Assembly: GCA_947494975.1 (NCBI GenBank)
Contig: CANLXA010000001.1
Location: 1,167,365 to 1,231,364 of the forward strand
Direction of reading: 5' to 3'
DNA: 64,000 nucleotides
Source of the DNA: an uncultured Roseicyclus sp.
GTDB taxonomy: Bacteria; Pseudomonadota; Alphaproteobacteria; Rhodobacterales; Rhodobacteraceae
The notes below the pieces were generated by a model. It saw only the letters and a list, made by a program, of their open reading frames with translations. It was not told the DNA's origin and did not search any database. Made by a program: the position numbers and the translations under genes. Shown piece after piece: positions 1 through 7,017 of this stretch. Position 1 is the first letter of the stretch. Every line of letters starts with the position of its first letter.

Positions 1-30
1 GCCCCTGACAAGATTACGACGTTTCAGCGA

Positions 31-492
31 TCAGGCGTCGACAGTGTCGGCTTCGATCGCCTTGGCCGAGCCGTTGGTGATCTCGATGCGGCGGGGCTTG
101 AGCGCCTCCGGCACTTCGCGGACCAGATCGATGTGAAGCATGCCGTTTTCGGCGGCAGCGCCCGTCACGCGGACATGATCGGCCAGTTGGAAGCGCTTTT
201 CAAAGGCGCGCGTGGCGATCCCGCGATGCAGGTAGGTGCGGGCTTCGTCGTCCTTTTCCTTGCGGGCGGCGATCACAAGCTCCTGTTCGCGCTGTTCCAC
301 GGACAGATCGGCATCCGAGAACCCGGCCACGGCGACGGAAATCCGGTATGCGCCATCATCGGTCTTTTCGATGTTGTAGGGCGGGTAGGTCGTGGCTGTG
401 CCGTCCTGCGTCAGGACCCGGTCAAGCATGTCTGCCATCCGGTCAAAGCCAACGGTTGCGCGGTAAAGCGGTGAGAAATCATAGGTTCGCAT
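31..492 (-). CDS. Hsp20 family small heat-shock protein
   Basis: Small heat-shock chaperone (153 aa) that should bind unfolding proteins in the cytoplasm and hold them for refolding. The alpha-crystallin domain spans roughly residues 38-138, and the C-terminal tail carries an RRIEI segment matching the I-x-I anchoring motif that docks subunits into oligomers. Length and the N-terminal RTYDFSPLYR-type segment fit the IbpA class. An SD-like GGAGG lies about 8 bases before the ATG. Alphaproteobacterial hsp20 leaders often hold RNA thermometers, but I could not establish one here. It is monocistronic as far as visible; the next gene upstream on this strand is the protease at 665-1504. Confidence 0.92.
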   Translation of the reverse strand: MRTYDFSPLYRATVGFDRMADMLDRVLTQDGTATTYPPYNIEKTDDGAYRISVAVAGFSDADLSVEQREQELVIAARKEKDDEARTYLHRGIATRAFEKRFQLADHVRVTGAAAENGMLHIDLVREVPEALKPRRIEITNGSAKAIEADTVDA

Positions 493-640
493 GGGTCATC
501 CTCCATTGAGCGACAACAAGTTGAACGGGCTGCCCTGATTACAGGCGCAGGCCCGGATGTGCAGGGTGTCCCATCGGGATCACCCAAAGGCGTCGGCCCG
601 ATCATCGGCACCGATAACAGGAGATTTGGGAAGGTCGCGT

Positions 641-658
641 GGGGGTTTCAAGACCCCC
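641..658. terminator. GC-rich hairpin downstream of the protease gene
   Basis: GGGGGT and ACCCCC arms separated by six bases lie just past the protease stop codon. There is no T-tract on the minus strand, so this is a weak, possibly factor-dependent terminator or simply an RNA-stabilising hairpin. Confidence 0.3.
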
Positions 659-664
659 CCCGTT

Positions 665-1504
665 TCAGGGCCGGATGAACCGCGCGCCGATGGTTTCGCG
701 CCCATCGTTTGCACGATTCAGGAAGCTTGCGCCCGTGCCGACCGGGCCAAAGGGCGTTTCCCGGTCGTAAAGATCCAGAAGCTCCGCCAATTGGCCATCC
801 AGAACAACGGCAATGGAAACATCCTCGCCCTCGACCTGCGCCATGGCGGACATCACGGCCACGACCTCGGTCCGATTGTCGCGGATGCGCAGCACCGGTG
901 ATCCGGACGAGCCGGACGCAACCTCGCAACTCAGCGACCGCACCGGTCCGCGGCGCGCCAGGATCTGGCAATCCTCCTCGATGGAAGCGTAGGCCTCCCG
1001 CTCGGCCCCGTAGGAGACCACCGTGACCGGATCGTCCCCGCGCCCGGTTCGACCCGTGGCGATCGGGACAATCGTCGAGCGGGAAATCGGGCGTTGCAGT
1101 TCCAGCAACGCCAGATCAAGGCCGATCATGTCAAACTCTTCCCCGGTCTGTGGCCGATAATCCGGCAGGACAACGACACGACGCACGTTGCGCACGGCCT
1201 CGGCCCGGCCATTGCGCAGGCCCGCGGAGAAGGTGAGATCCTCGGGATCAAACGGGATCGACGTGATGGGGTGATACACACAATGGGCCGCGGTCAGCAC
1301 CAGATCGGGGCCAATCAGGGTGGCCGAGCAAAACGATGCGCCGGTATCCAGCCGACCGACAGCGTTCCATTCGGCCGCTTCGTCAGCGCTCCCCATTTCA
1401 CGCAATCCGCCAACGGGGCCGGTGCTCTGAATCGTCGGCAGGCTCTGCGCAATCGCGCCGGTTCCCAGCACACAAATAATCAACGCCGACAAACTCAGAC
1501 GCAT
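665..1504 (-). CDS. Secreted trypsin-like serine protease (S1 family)
   Basis: Exported peptidase of the chymotrypsin fold (279 aa). A signal peptide covers about residues 1-19 and ends in a GAIAQ cleavage-type sequence. The catalytic triad is visible: His74 in LTAAHC, Asp130 in GLDLALLEL and Ser200 in GSSGSP. The GSSGSP form instead of GDSGGP resembles V8-like/glutamyl endopeptidase-type members. Paired cysteines (59/75, 179/193) suggest disulphides and a periplasmic or extracellular location. AAGGGG lies upstream of the ATG. It stands alone; the glc genes upstream are separated by about 140 bases. The substrate cannot be read from the sequence. Confidence 0.88.
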   Translation of the reverse strand: MRLSLSALIICVLGTGAIAQSLPTIQSTGPVGGLREMGSADEAAEWNAVGRLDTGASFCSATLIGPDLVLTAAHCVYHPITSIPFDPEDLTFSAGLRNGRAEAVRNVRRVVVLPDYRPQTGEEFDMIGLDLALLELQRPISRSTIVPIATGRTGRGDDPVTVVSYGAEREAYASIEEDCQILARRGPVRSLSCEVASGSSGSPVLRIRDNRTEVVAVMSAMAQVEGEDVSIAVVLDGQLAELLDLYDRETPFGPVGTGASFLNRANDGRETIGARFIRP

Positions 1505-1645
1505 GTTGGACCCCTTCTGATGTCACAGTCAGGGGCGGCGTAACCATTAACGAAGGCGAAAATATGACCCGCACGGGCGCAAAACGGGCAAGGAAACCGC
1601 CCGCGCGCCACTGCGAAACCGACCGGCAGACGTGCCGTTGATAGC

Positions 1646-3049
1646 CTACCGCAGGATCGGAACCGCCGGCTCTCCATCCCGGTCGAAGGCCGGCGGGCGC
1701 GGCCCACCCGTGGCCCAATCCAGCAATTCGACCGTATGGACAATCGGTACGTCGGTCGCTGATCCGATCTGCATCATGCACCCGATATTGCCCGCCGCGA
1801 TGATGTCAGGCTGCACGGCCTCCAGCGTCTGAACCTTGAGCGCCTTCAATTGGCCCGAAATCTCGGGCTGCATCAGGTTGTATGTACCGGCCGAGCCGCA
1901 ACAGAGATGGCTATCGGCCGGCTCAACCACCTGAAACCCGGCCCGCTTTAGCAGATCCTTGGGGTAGGTCTTGATCTGTTGGCCATGCTGCAAGGAACAC
2001 GCGGCGTGATAGGCGACCGTCAGCACATCCTTGCGACGCCGCCCGATCCGCCCACCCCGGGCTTCGGGCGCCACATCCGTTCCCGCGACGGCGAGTTTGG
2101 CCACATCGGGCGAAAACGCCTCGGCCCCGTCCGGCAACAGATCGATCAGAACCTCGGACACGTCCTTGGCGATCCCTGCCACCGCAGCAGCATCTTCGGC
2201 CAGCGCGGCATCTTCGCGGAACATGTGGCCGTAATCCTTCACCGTCGTGCCGCAGCCCGACGTGTTGATCACGATCGCGTCGAGGCCCTCCCCCTTCATC
2301 TCCGCCGTCCATGCGCGGATGTTCTTGGCCGCCGTTGCATGGCTTTCCTTGGCTTTGCCCATGTGATGGGTCAGCGCGCCGCAACACCCGGCCCCTTCGG
2401 CCACCACCACCTCGGCCCCCAACCGGGTCAGAAGCCGGATCGTCGCATCGTTGATGTCGGTATTGAGCGCCTTCTGCGCACAGCCGGTCATCAGCGCCAC
2501 GCGCATTTTCTTGTTCGCCGCCGGGAACGTCTGCGGGTCATCGTTCCGGCTCACGGGCGGGATCTGCTTGGGGGCCATGGCCAGCATCGCCTTCAGCCGC
2601 GCATCCGGCATCAGGAACGCGAAGGGCCGCCCGATCTTGGCCCCAAGAAGGGCCACCCGGAACCGCGTCGGATAGGGCAGGATCTGCGCCAGCGTCCAGC
2701 GTAAGGCACGTTCGAACAGGGGCCTCTTGTAGGTCTGTTCGATGTATTCGCGCGCGTGATCGACCAGATGCATGTAGTGCACGCCGGACGGACAGGTCGT
2801 CATGCAGGCAAGGCAGGACAGGCACCGGTCGATGTGTTTCACCGTTTTCTCATCGGCGGGGCGGTCGTTCTCAAGCATATCCTTGATCAGGTAGATCCGG
2901 CCTCGCGGGCTATCCAACTCGTCCCCAAGCACCTGATAGGTCGGGCAGGTCGCCGTGCAGAATCCGCAATGCACGCAGGTCCGCAGGATCTCGTTCGACC
3001 GCTGGATTGCGGGCTCTTTGAGCTGTTCTGGCGAAAAGGTCGTCTGCAT
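1646..3049 (-). CDS. glcF: Glycolate oxidase iron-sulfur subunit GlcF
   Basis: Iron-sulfur subunit of the membrane-associated glycolate dehydrogenase complex GlcDEF, which oxidises glycolate to glyoxylate and passes electrons to the quinone pool. Two [4Fe-4S] motifs are clear: Cys25/28/31/35 and Cys76/79/82/86. Two cysteine-rich CCG-type repeats follow (GCCGAL in the first, LCCGSAGTYN in the second), as in heterodisulfide-reductase-like redox proteins. At 467 aa it is slightly longer than the usual ~410-430 aa. It starts one base after the glcE stop, so the two are probably translationally coupled. It is the last gene of glcD-glcE-glcF. Confidence 0.95.
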   Translation of the reverse strand: MQTTFSPEQLKEPAIQRSNEILRTCVHCGFCTATCPTYQVLGDELDSPRGRIYLIKDMLENDRPADEKTVKHIDRCLSCLACMTTCPSGVHYMHLVDHAREYIEQTYKRPLFERALRWTLAQILPYPTRFRVALLGAKIGRPFAFLMPDARLKAMLAMAPKQIPPVSRNDDPQTFPAANKKMRVALMTGCAQKALNTDINDATIRLLTRLGAEVVVAEGAGCCGALTHHMGKAKESHATAAKNIRAWTAEMKGEGLDAIVINTSGCGTTVKDYGHMFREDAALAEDAAAVAGIAKDVSEVLIDLLPDGAEAFSPDVAKLAVAGTDVAPEARGGRIGRRRKDVLTVAYHAACSLQHGQQIKTYPKDLLKRAGFQVVEPADSHLCCGSAGTYNLMQPEISGQLKALKVQTLEAVQPDIIAAGNIGCMMQIGSATDVPIVHTVELLDWATGGPRPPAFDRDGEPAVPILR

Positions 3050-3050
3050 C

Positions 3051-4208
3051 TCACGCGCCTCCCATCAAGCCGGGGTTCAGGATACCGCGCGGATCGAATT
3101 TGGCCCGCAACCCGTTCGACAAGGCCGCCACGCCGGGCGCCTCGGGTTGAAACACATCGACCCGCCGCAATACCGCCTCCGGCGCGCGGAACAGTGTCGC
3201 GTGCCCGCCGCCGTTTTCCGTGACGGCCCCCTGAACGGCGTGGTGCGCTGCCACGATAGCCGAGTCGTCCCCCTCAAGCCGCAGCCACGCCAAGCCACCG
3301 GCCCAATCGAGCCGGTGATCGAACGCGCCGATTTCTGCGATCGCGGGCAGAAAGCGATCCACCATATCCGTCGGTTTCATGGACACGCGCCAGATCGCGC
3401 CGGGCGTGTCGGCGTAATCCGTCACATCCCGGATCCGCGTCCAGATCGCAGCGGAGGCGTTGGCATCAGACGTCACCTCGATCTCCCCCAGATCGCGCAG
3501 CAGATCGGTCAACTTCCCGATACGGTAGGCAACCGATGTCTCCAGCCCTTCGATGCGGAGATACGTGCCCTCCCCCGGCACCACGGCCGCGCCCGACACC
3601 TCGAACGGAGAGGTCACACCGCGCACCATCGCCTCCAGCGCGTCAGCGCCCTTGGCTCCCCGCACCAGAAGTGTCGCCCCGTCCAACCGGGGCAGCACCT
3701 TGAACGCGACCTCACTCAGCACACCCAACGTGCCCCAGGATCCGGCCATCAGCTTCACCAGATCGTAGCCGGTCACGTTTTTCATCACCCGCCCGCCGTT
3801 TTTCAGAACTGTGCCAGCCCCATCCACAAACCGCACGCCGATCAGGGCGTCGCGGCAGGCTCCCGCCAGCATCCGCCGCGGACCCGCGGCGTTGGCCGCC
3901 ACGACACCGCCAATTGTCGGCACTCCGTCGCGCCCCAACAAAGCGCGCATATCGGCAGGTTCAAACGGCAACATCTGGCCTTCCTTTGCCAAGGCGTCCT
4001 CCACCTCCGCCAAGGGCGTTCCGGCCTTCGCCACAAGCGTCAAGGCGCCCGGCTCATACAACTCGATCCCCGATATCGCGCTGAGCGACAGAACCTCGCC
4101 GGTGCCCGGTGCCCCGATGGACCGCGTCCCGCCGCCAACCACGCGCAATGGACCGCTGGCCGCCGCCACGGCTTCGCTCAGTTCGGCTTCGCTTGCAGGG
4201 CTCAACAT
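3051..4208 (-). CDS. glcE: Glycolate oxidase FAD-binding subunit GlcE
   Basis: Second flavin-type subunit of glycolate dehydrogenase (385 aa). The N-terminal ~170 residues form a PCMH/FAD_binding_4 domain with the PLRVVGGGTRS and GVPTIGGVVAANAAGPRR segments; the C-terminal part is shorter than in GlcD. GlcE is needed for activity together with GlcD and GlcF. An AAGGAG ribosome site precedes the ATG. It is transcribed after glcD across a 70-base gap that holds a strong hairpin (4241-4267), and it abuts glcF. Confidence 0.93.
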   Translation of the reverse strand: MLSPASEAELSEAVAAASGPLRVVGGGTRSIGAPGTGEVLSLSAISGIELYEPGALTLVAKAGTPLAEVEDALAKEGQMLPFEPADMRALLGRDGVPTIGGVVAANAAGPRRMLAGACRDALIGVRFVDGAGTVLKNGGRVMKNVTGYDLVKLMAGSWGTLGVLSEVAFKVLPRLDGATLLVRGAKGADALEAMVRGVTSPFEVSGAAVVPGEGTYLRIEGLETSVAYRIGKLTDLLRDLGEIEVTSDANASAAIWTRIRDVTDYADTPGAIWRVSMKPTDMVDRFLPAIAEIGAFDHRLDWAGGLAWLRLEGDDSAIVAAHHAVQGAVTENGGGHATLFRAPEAVLRRVDVFQPEAPGVAALSNGLRAKFDPRGILNPGLMGGA

Positions 4209-4240
4209 CGCGAGCGCTCCTTCGTCTTATCGAAAAATCT

Positions 4241-4267
4241 AAGGGGTGCCGGGGGCTGACACCCCTT
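4241..4267 (-). terminator. Intra-operon hairpin with T-rich tail between glcD and glcE
   Basis: On the minus strand an AAGGGGTG arm, an 11-base loop and a CACCCCTT arm form an 8-bp perfect stem, followed by AGATTTTT. It has the shape of an intrinsic terminator but lies inside the glc operon, so partial termination or 3'-end protection of a glcD transcript is possible. Confidence 0.5.
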
Positions 4268-4278
4268 GGTCGACGCTG

Positions 4279-5724
4279 TCAGGCGGCGACATCCCTTTCG
4301 CGTCGCGTCCGTGACGTCTCCAGCGGGAACACCTTCGCCGGGTTCAGAAGCCAGGCCGGATCAAACACGTCCTTCACCTTCATCTGCGCTTCCATGTCCG
4401 CCTCGGTGAATTGCGCACCCATCAGGTCGCGCTTTTCCACGCCCACGCCATGCTCCCCAGTCAGGCAACCGCCGACTTCGACGCAGAGCCGCAGGATGTC
4501 CGCACCGCACGCCTCACACAGCTCCAGATCGCCCGGCTTGTTCGCATCGAACATGATCAGCGGGTGCATGTTTCCGTCTCCGGCGTGGAACACGTTGCCC
4601 ACCTTCAGGCCGTATTTGGCAGAAATCTCCTCGATCCCCTTCAACACCCGCGGCAGTTCGCTCACCGGGATCGTTCCGTCCAGACACATGTAATCGGCGA
4701 CCTGACCCACCGCGCCGAACGCGCTTTTGCGCCCCAGCCAGATGCGCCCGGCCTCTTCCGCCGTCTCGGCTTCCCGCAACTCCACGGGATTGTGGCTGCG
4801 GGCGATCTGCTTGATCAGGCCAAGCTGCGCATCGATTTCCTCGGGCGAGCCTTCGACCTCCACAATCAGGAGCGCCTCGCAATCGGGATATCCGGCCTTG
4901 GCATGCCTTTCGGTGATCTCAAGGATCGGGCGATCCATGAATTCAATGGCCACGGGCAGGACACCCGCCTTGATGATGTCCGACACACAGGCGCCCGCAA
5001 CCTCGTTGGAGTCAAACCCGATCAGAACGGGCCGGGCCCCTTCGGGCTTGCGCAGGATCCGCAGGGTCGCTTCGGTGACCACACCCAATTGCCCCTCGGA
5101 GCCACAGATCAGACCGAGCAGGTCGTAGCCGCCGCTGTCGAGATGCGCGCCACCGATCTGCATCACCTCCCCCTCCATCGTCACCATCGTCACGCCCAGA
5201 AGGTTGTTGGTTGTCACGCCGTATTTCAGGCAATGGGCGCCACCGGAATTCATCGCAATATTGCCCGCGATGGCGCAGGCCAGCTGCGAGGAGGGATCGG
5301 GGGCATAGAAGAAATCCTCCGCCTCCACGGCGCCGGTGACGCTCAGATTGGTGCGCCCGGTCTGCACGCGGATGATGCGGTTGTCGTAATCCGTCTCCAG
5401 CACCTGGTTCAGCCGCGCCACGCCGAGGATCACGCTATCGGCGGTCGGCAATGCACCACCCGCCAGCGATGTGCCGGAGCCACGGGGCACCACCGGCACA
5501 CCTTCTTCGAAGCAGATTTTCAAGACGGCCGCGACCTCTTCGGTCGAGGCTGGAAGAACAACGGCCAGGGGTGGGCATTTATAGGCGGTCAGCGCATCGC
5601 ATTCATAGGCGCGTGTCTCGACTTCTTCGTGGATGACGGCGGTTTTGGGCAACACGCCCATAAGACGCTCCACAATCCGCGACTTGCGCGCCAGAATGCT
5701 GGCATCTGGTGTCGGCATCTCCAT
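4279..5724 (-). CDS. glcD: Glycolate oxidase subunit GlcD (FAD-linked)
   Basis: Catalytic flavin subunit of glycolate dehydrogenase (481 aa from this start). It has an N-terminal FAD_binding_4 domain (VPRGSGTSLAGGALP and AIAGNIAMNSGGAHCLKYG are visible) and a C-terminal FAD-oxidase_C domain with the GNVFHAGDGNMHPLI and GCLTGEHGVGVEKR signatures. The reading frame is open for 43 further codons upstream. The ATG at 5724 is preferred because GGAGGAGGAG lies just upstream and the protein then begins as the family does (MEMPTPDASIL). It heads glcDEF. A promoter-like TTGCTC-N17-TATTAT overlaps an inverted repeat at 5761-5783. Confidence 0.94.
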   Translation of the reverse strand: MEMPTPDASILARKSRIVERLMGVLPKTAVIHEEVETRAYECDALTAYKCPPLAVVLPASTEEVAAVLKICFEEGVPVVPRGSGTSLAGGALPTADSVILGVARLNQVLETDYDNRIIRVQTGRTNLSVTGAVEAEDFFYAPDPSSQLACAIAGNIAMNSGGAHCLKYGVTTNNLLGVTMVTMEGEVMQIGGAHLDSGGYDLLGLICGSEGQLGVVTEATLRILRKPEGARPVLIGFDSNEVAGACVSDIIKAGVLPVAIEFMDRPILEITERHAKAGYPDCEALLIVEVEGSPEEIDAQLGLIKQIARSHNPVELREAETAEEAGRIWLGRKSAFGAVGQVADYMCLDGTIPVSELPRVLKGIEEISAKYGLKVGNVFHAGDGNMHPLIMFDANKPGDLELCEACGADILRLCVEVGGCLTGEHGVGVEKRDLMGAQFTEADMEAQMKVKDVFDPAWLLNPAKVFPLETSRTRRERDVAA

Positions 5725-5760
5725 CCCTGTCTCCTCCTCCACGCCACCCAAAACGGGCGA

Positions 5761-5783
5761 ATTGGTAAAATAATATAACCAAT
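5761..5783 (-). promoter_or_regulatory. Inverted repeat over the glcD promoter (FadR/GntR-type half-sites)
   Basis: ATTGGT-N11-ACCAAT is a perfect inverted repeat 37 bases upstream of the glcD ATG. On the minus strand a promoter-like TTGCTC (5793-5798), a 17-base spacer and TATTAT (5770-5775) overlap it, so a bound protein would cover the -10 box. ATTGGT/ACCAAT half-sites are those of PdhR/LldR/GlcC-type GntR regulators, but those normally have a spacer of about 3 bases. No such regulator gene is in the window. Confidence 0.5.
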
Positions 5784-5864
5784 ATCGCGTTTGAGCAAAT
5801 GTTTTCCCCCGCACGCACTGTCGCAGCTTGCAGGCATCCGCGAAGCCGCGCATTCCTTGCGACC

Positions 5865-6278
5865 ATGGAATGGGTCAAAGTCTTGCATCTGTTATGTGTT
5901 CTGGGGTGGATGACCGGCATCTTCGCCGCCCCGCGCGCGATCATTTTCTGGAAGCGGGAGTGGGACAAGTCCGGTGAATTCGGTCCCACGGGCGATCTGA
6001 CGATCCGGATCTACCGCTTTTCGCTCGGCCTTGGCGTCATCGCGATTCTGTCTGGCCTCTACCTCGCGCATCTCTGGGGTTGGCCCGCCTGGACCCATGC
6101 CAAAATTGCTGTCGTGGCGCTTCTGGCGGCCCATTACGGCTGGACCGGGCGGCTTATCCTGAAGGCGCGGCAGGGGATCTTTGAGCAATCCGATCGCTGG
6201 CTGCGCGTCTACAATGAAATCAGTGTTCTGGGCGCCATCGGTGTGCTGATCCTTGTGGTCTACAAACCCTGGCCCTAG
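5865..6278 (+). CDS. HemJ-like (CopD/UPF0093 family) integral membrane protein
   Basis: Four-helix membrane protein (137 aa) resembling HemJ, the protoporphyrinogen IX oxidase of many alphaproteobacteria. Matching landmarks are WVKVLH near the N-terminus, GIFAAPR, HAKIA in the middle, then NEISVL and a KPWP end; the His, Arg and Lys positions conserved in HemJ are present. The frame is open further upstream to 5799, but the ATG at 5865 gives the family start. It is divergent from glcD. HemJ proteins usually have FYLPR where this has FAAPR, so it may be a paralogue rather than the haem enzyme. Confidence 0.65.
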   Translation: MEWVKVLHLLCVLGWMTGIFAAPRAIIFWKREWDKSGEFGPTGDLTIRIYRFSLGLGVIAILSGLYLAHLWGWPAWTHAKIAVVALLAAHYGWTGRLILKARQGIFEQSDRWLRVYNEISVLGAIGVLILVVYKPWP

Positions 6279-6343
6279 GCGGCCCATCGCCCGCTCACGG
6301 GATCGTGGATGGCGCGTGGCGGCGTGGCGGGTAGTCTGCCCCC

Positions 6344-6694
6344 ATGAAATATCTGATCCCCCTCCTGCTGCTCACCAGTCCCGCTCTCGCCGATCCCGCA
6401 GATGTTGTGGCGATCGACGCCCGCCACAGCAGCGACGGCTGGCGTTTTGACGTGACGCTGGAGCATGGCGATACCGGCTGGGACGACTACGCCGATGGAT
6501 GGCGGGTCGAGCTGGCCGATGGCACCATCGTGGGCGAGCGCCCCTTGGCCCATCCGCACGAGAACGAGCAGCCGTTCACGCGCTCGACCTCCGGCGTGGT
6601 GATCCCGGACGGCACGGTTGAGGTCTTCATCCGGGCCCGGACCAATGTCGACGGATGGGCCGAGGATACGACACCCTATCTCCTACCTGAATAA
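6344..6694 (+). CDS. Small exported protein of unknown function
   Basis: A 116-aa protein with a clear signal peptide (about residues 1-16, cleavage after SPALA). The mature part is a compact acidic domain with many Trp/Asp/Gly positions (DGWRFDVTLEHGDTGWDDYADGW) and no cysteines, consistent with a small periplasmic beta-rich protein. I recognise no enzyme motif. It lies 65 bases after the HemJ-like gene on the same strand and could be cotranscribed. No strong ribosome site is visible. Confidence 0.75.
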   Translation: MKYLIPLLLLTSPALADPADVVAIDARHSSDGWRFDVTLEHGDTGWDDYADGWRVELADGTIVGERPLAHPHENEQPFTRSTSGVVIPDGTVEVFIRARTNVDGWAEDTTPYLLPE

Positions 6695-6774
6695 TGCGCC
6701 CGGTTCTCGCCACGAAAAGGTGCAGTTAATGCCGCTTTTCGGTGTCATTCTGGCCTTCTGAGAAGGAACAGCCG

Positions 6775-7008
6775 ATGATGGACACCTACCGGCCCAACAC
6801 ACACAAGGTGAAGCAAGCGACACCCGCGCTCGTCCGCTGCCATCGTTGCAGTGGCACCGGGTTCGCCCCCTGCCGCATCTGCGGCGGCGCGGGAAAATCC
6901 ATGGCCGGGGCCGATCTGAACGGCCACCCAATCTTCACGCGGTGTGAAGGATGTCTGGGCCGCCGCACGTCGCGCTGCCCGCAATGCCACGGTCAGCTGT
7001 TTATCTGA
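6775..7008 (+). CDS. Stand-alone DnaJ-type zinc-finger protein
   Basis: A 77-aa protein made almost entirely of CxxCxGxG-type motifs: CHRCSGTG, CRICGGAG, CEGCLGR and CPQCHG. These four CxxC pairs would bind two zinc ions as in the cysteine-rich domain of DnaJ. The J domain and substrate-binding domains are absent, so it cannot act as a standard DnaJ. AAGGAA precedes tandem ATGs at 6775 and 6778. Likely roles are zinc-dependent protein binding or metal handling; the sequence does not decide. Confidence 0.75.
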   Translation: MMDTYRPNTHKVKQATPALVRCHRCSGTGFAPCRICGGAGKSMAGADLNGHPIFTRCEGCLGRRTSRCPQCHGQLFI

Positions 7009-7017
7009 TCCAGGCTG

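Noticed and set aside
493..560. ROSE-type RNA thermometer in the hsp20 leader
   Set aside because: A pyrimidine-rich segment could pair weakly with the ribosome site, but the characteristic multi-hairpin layout and a U-G-C-U anti-SD were not convincing.
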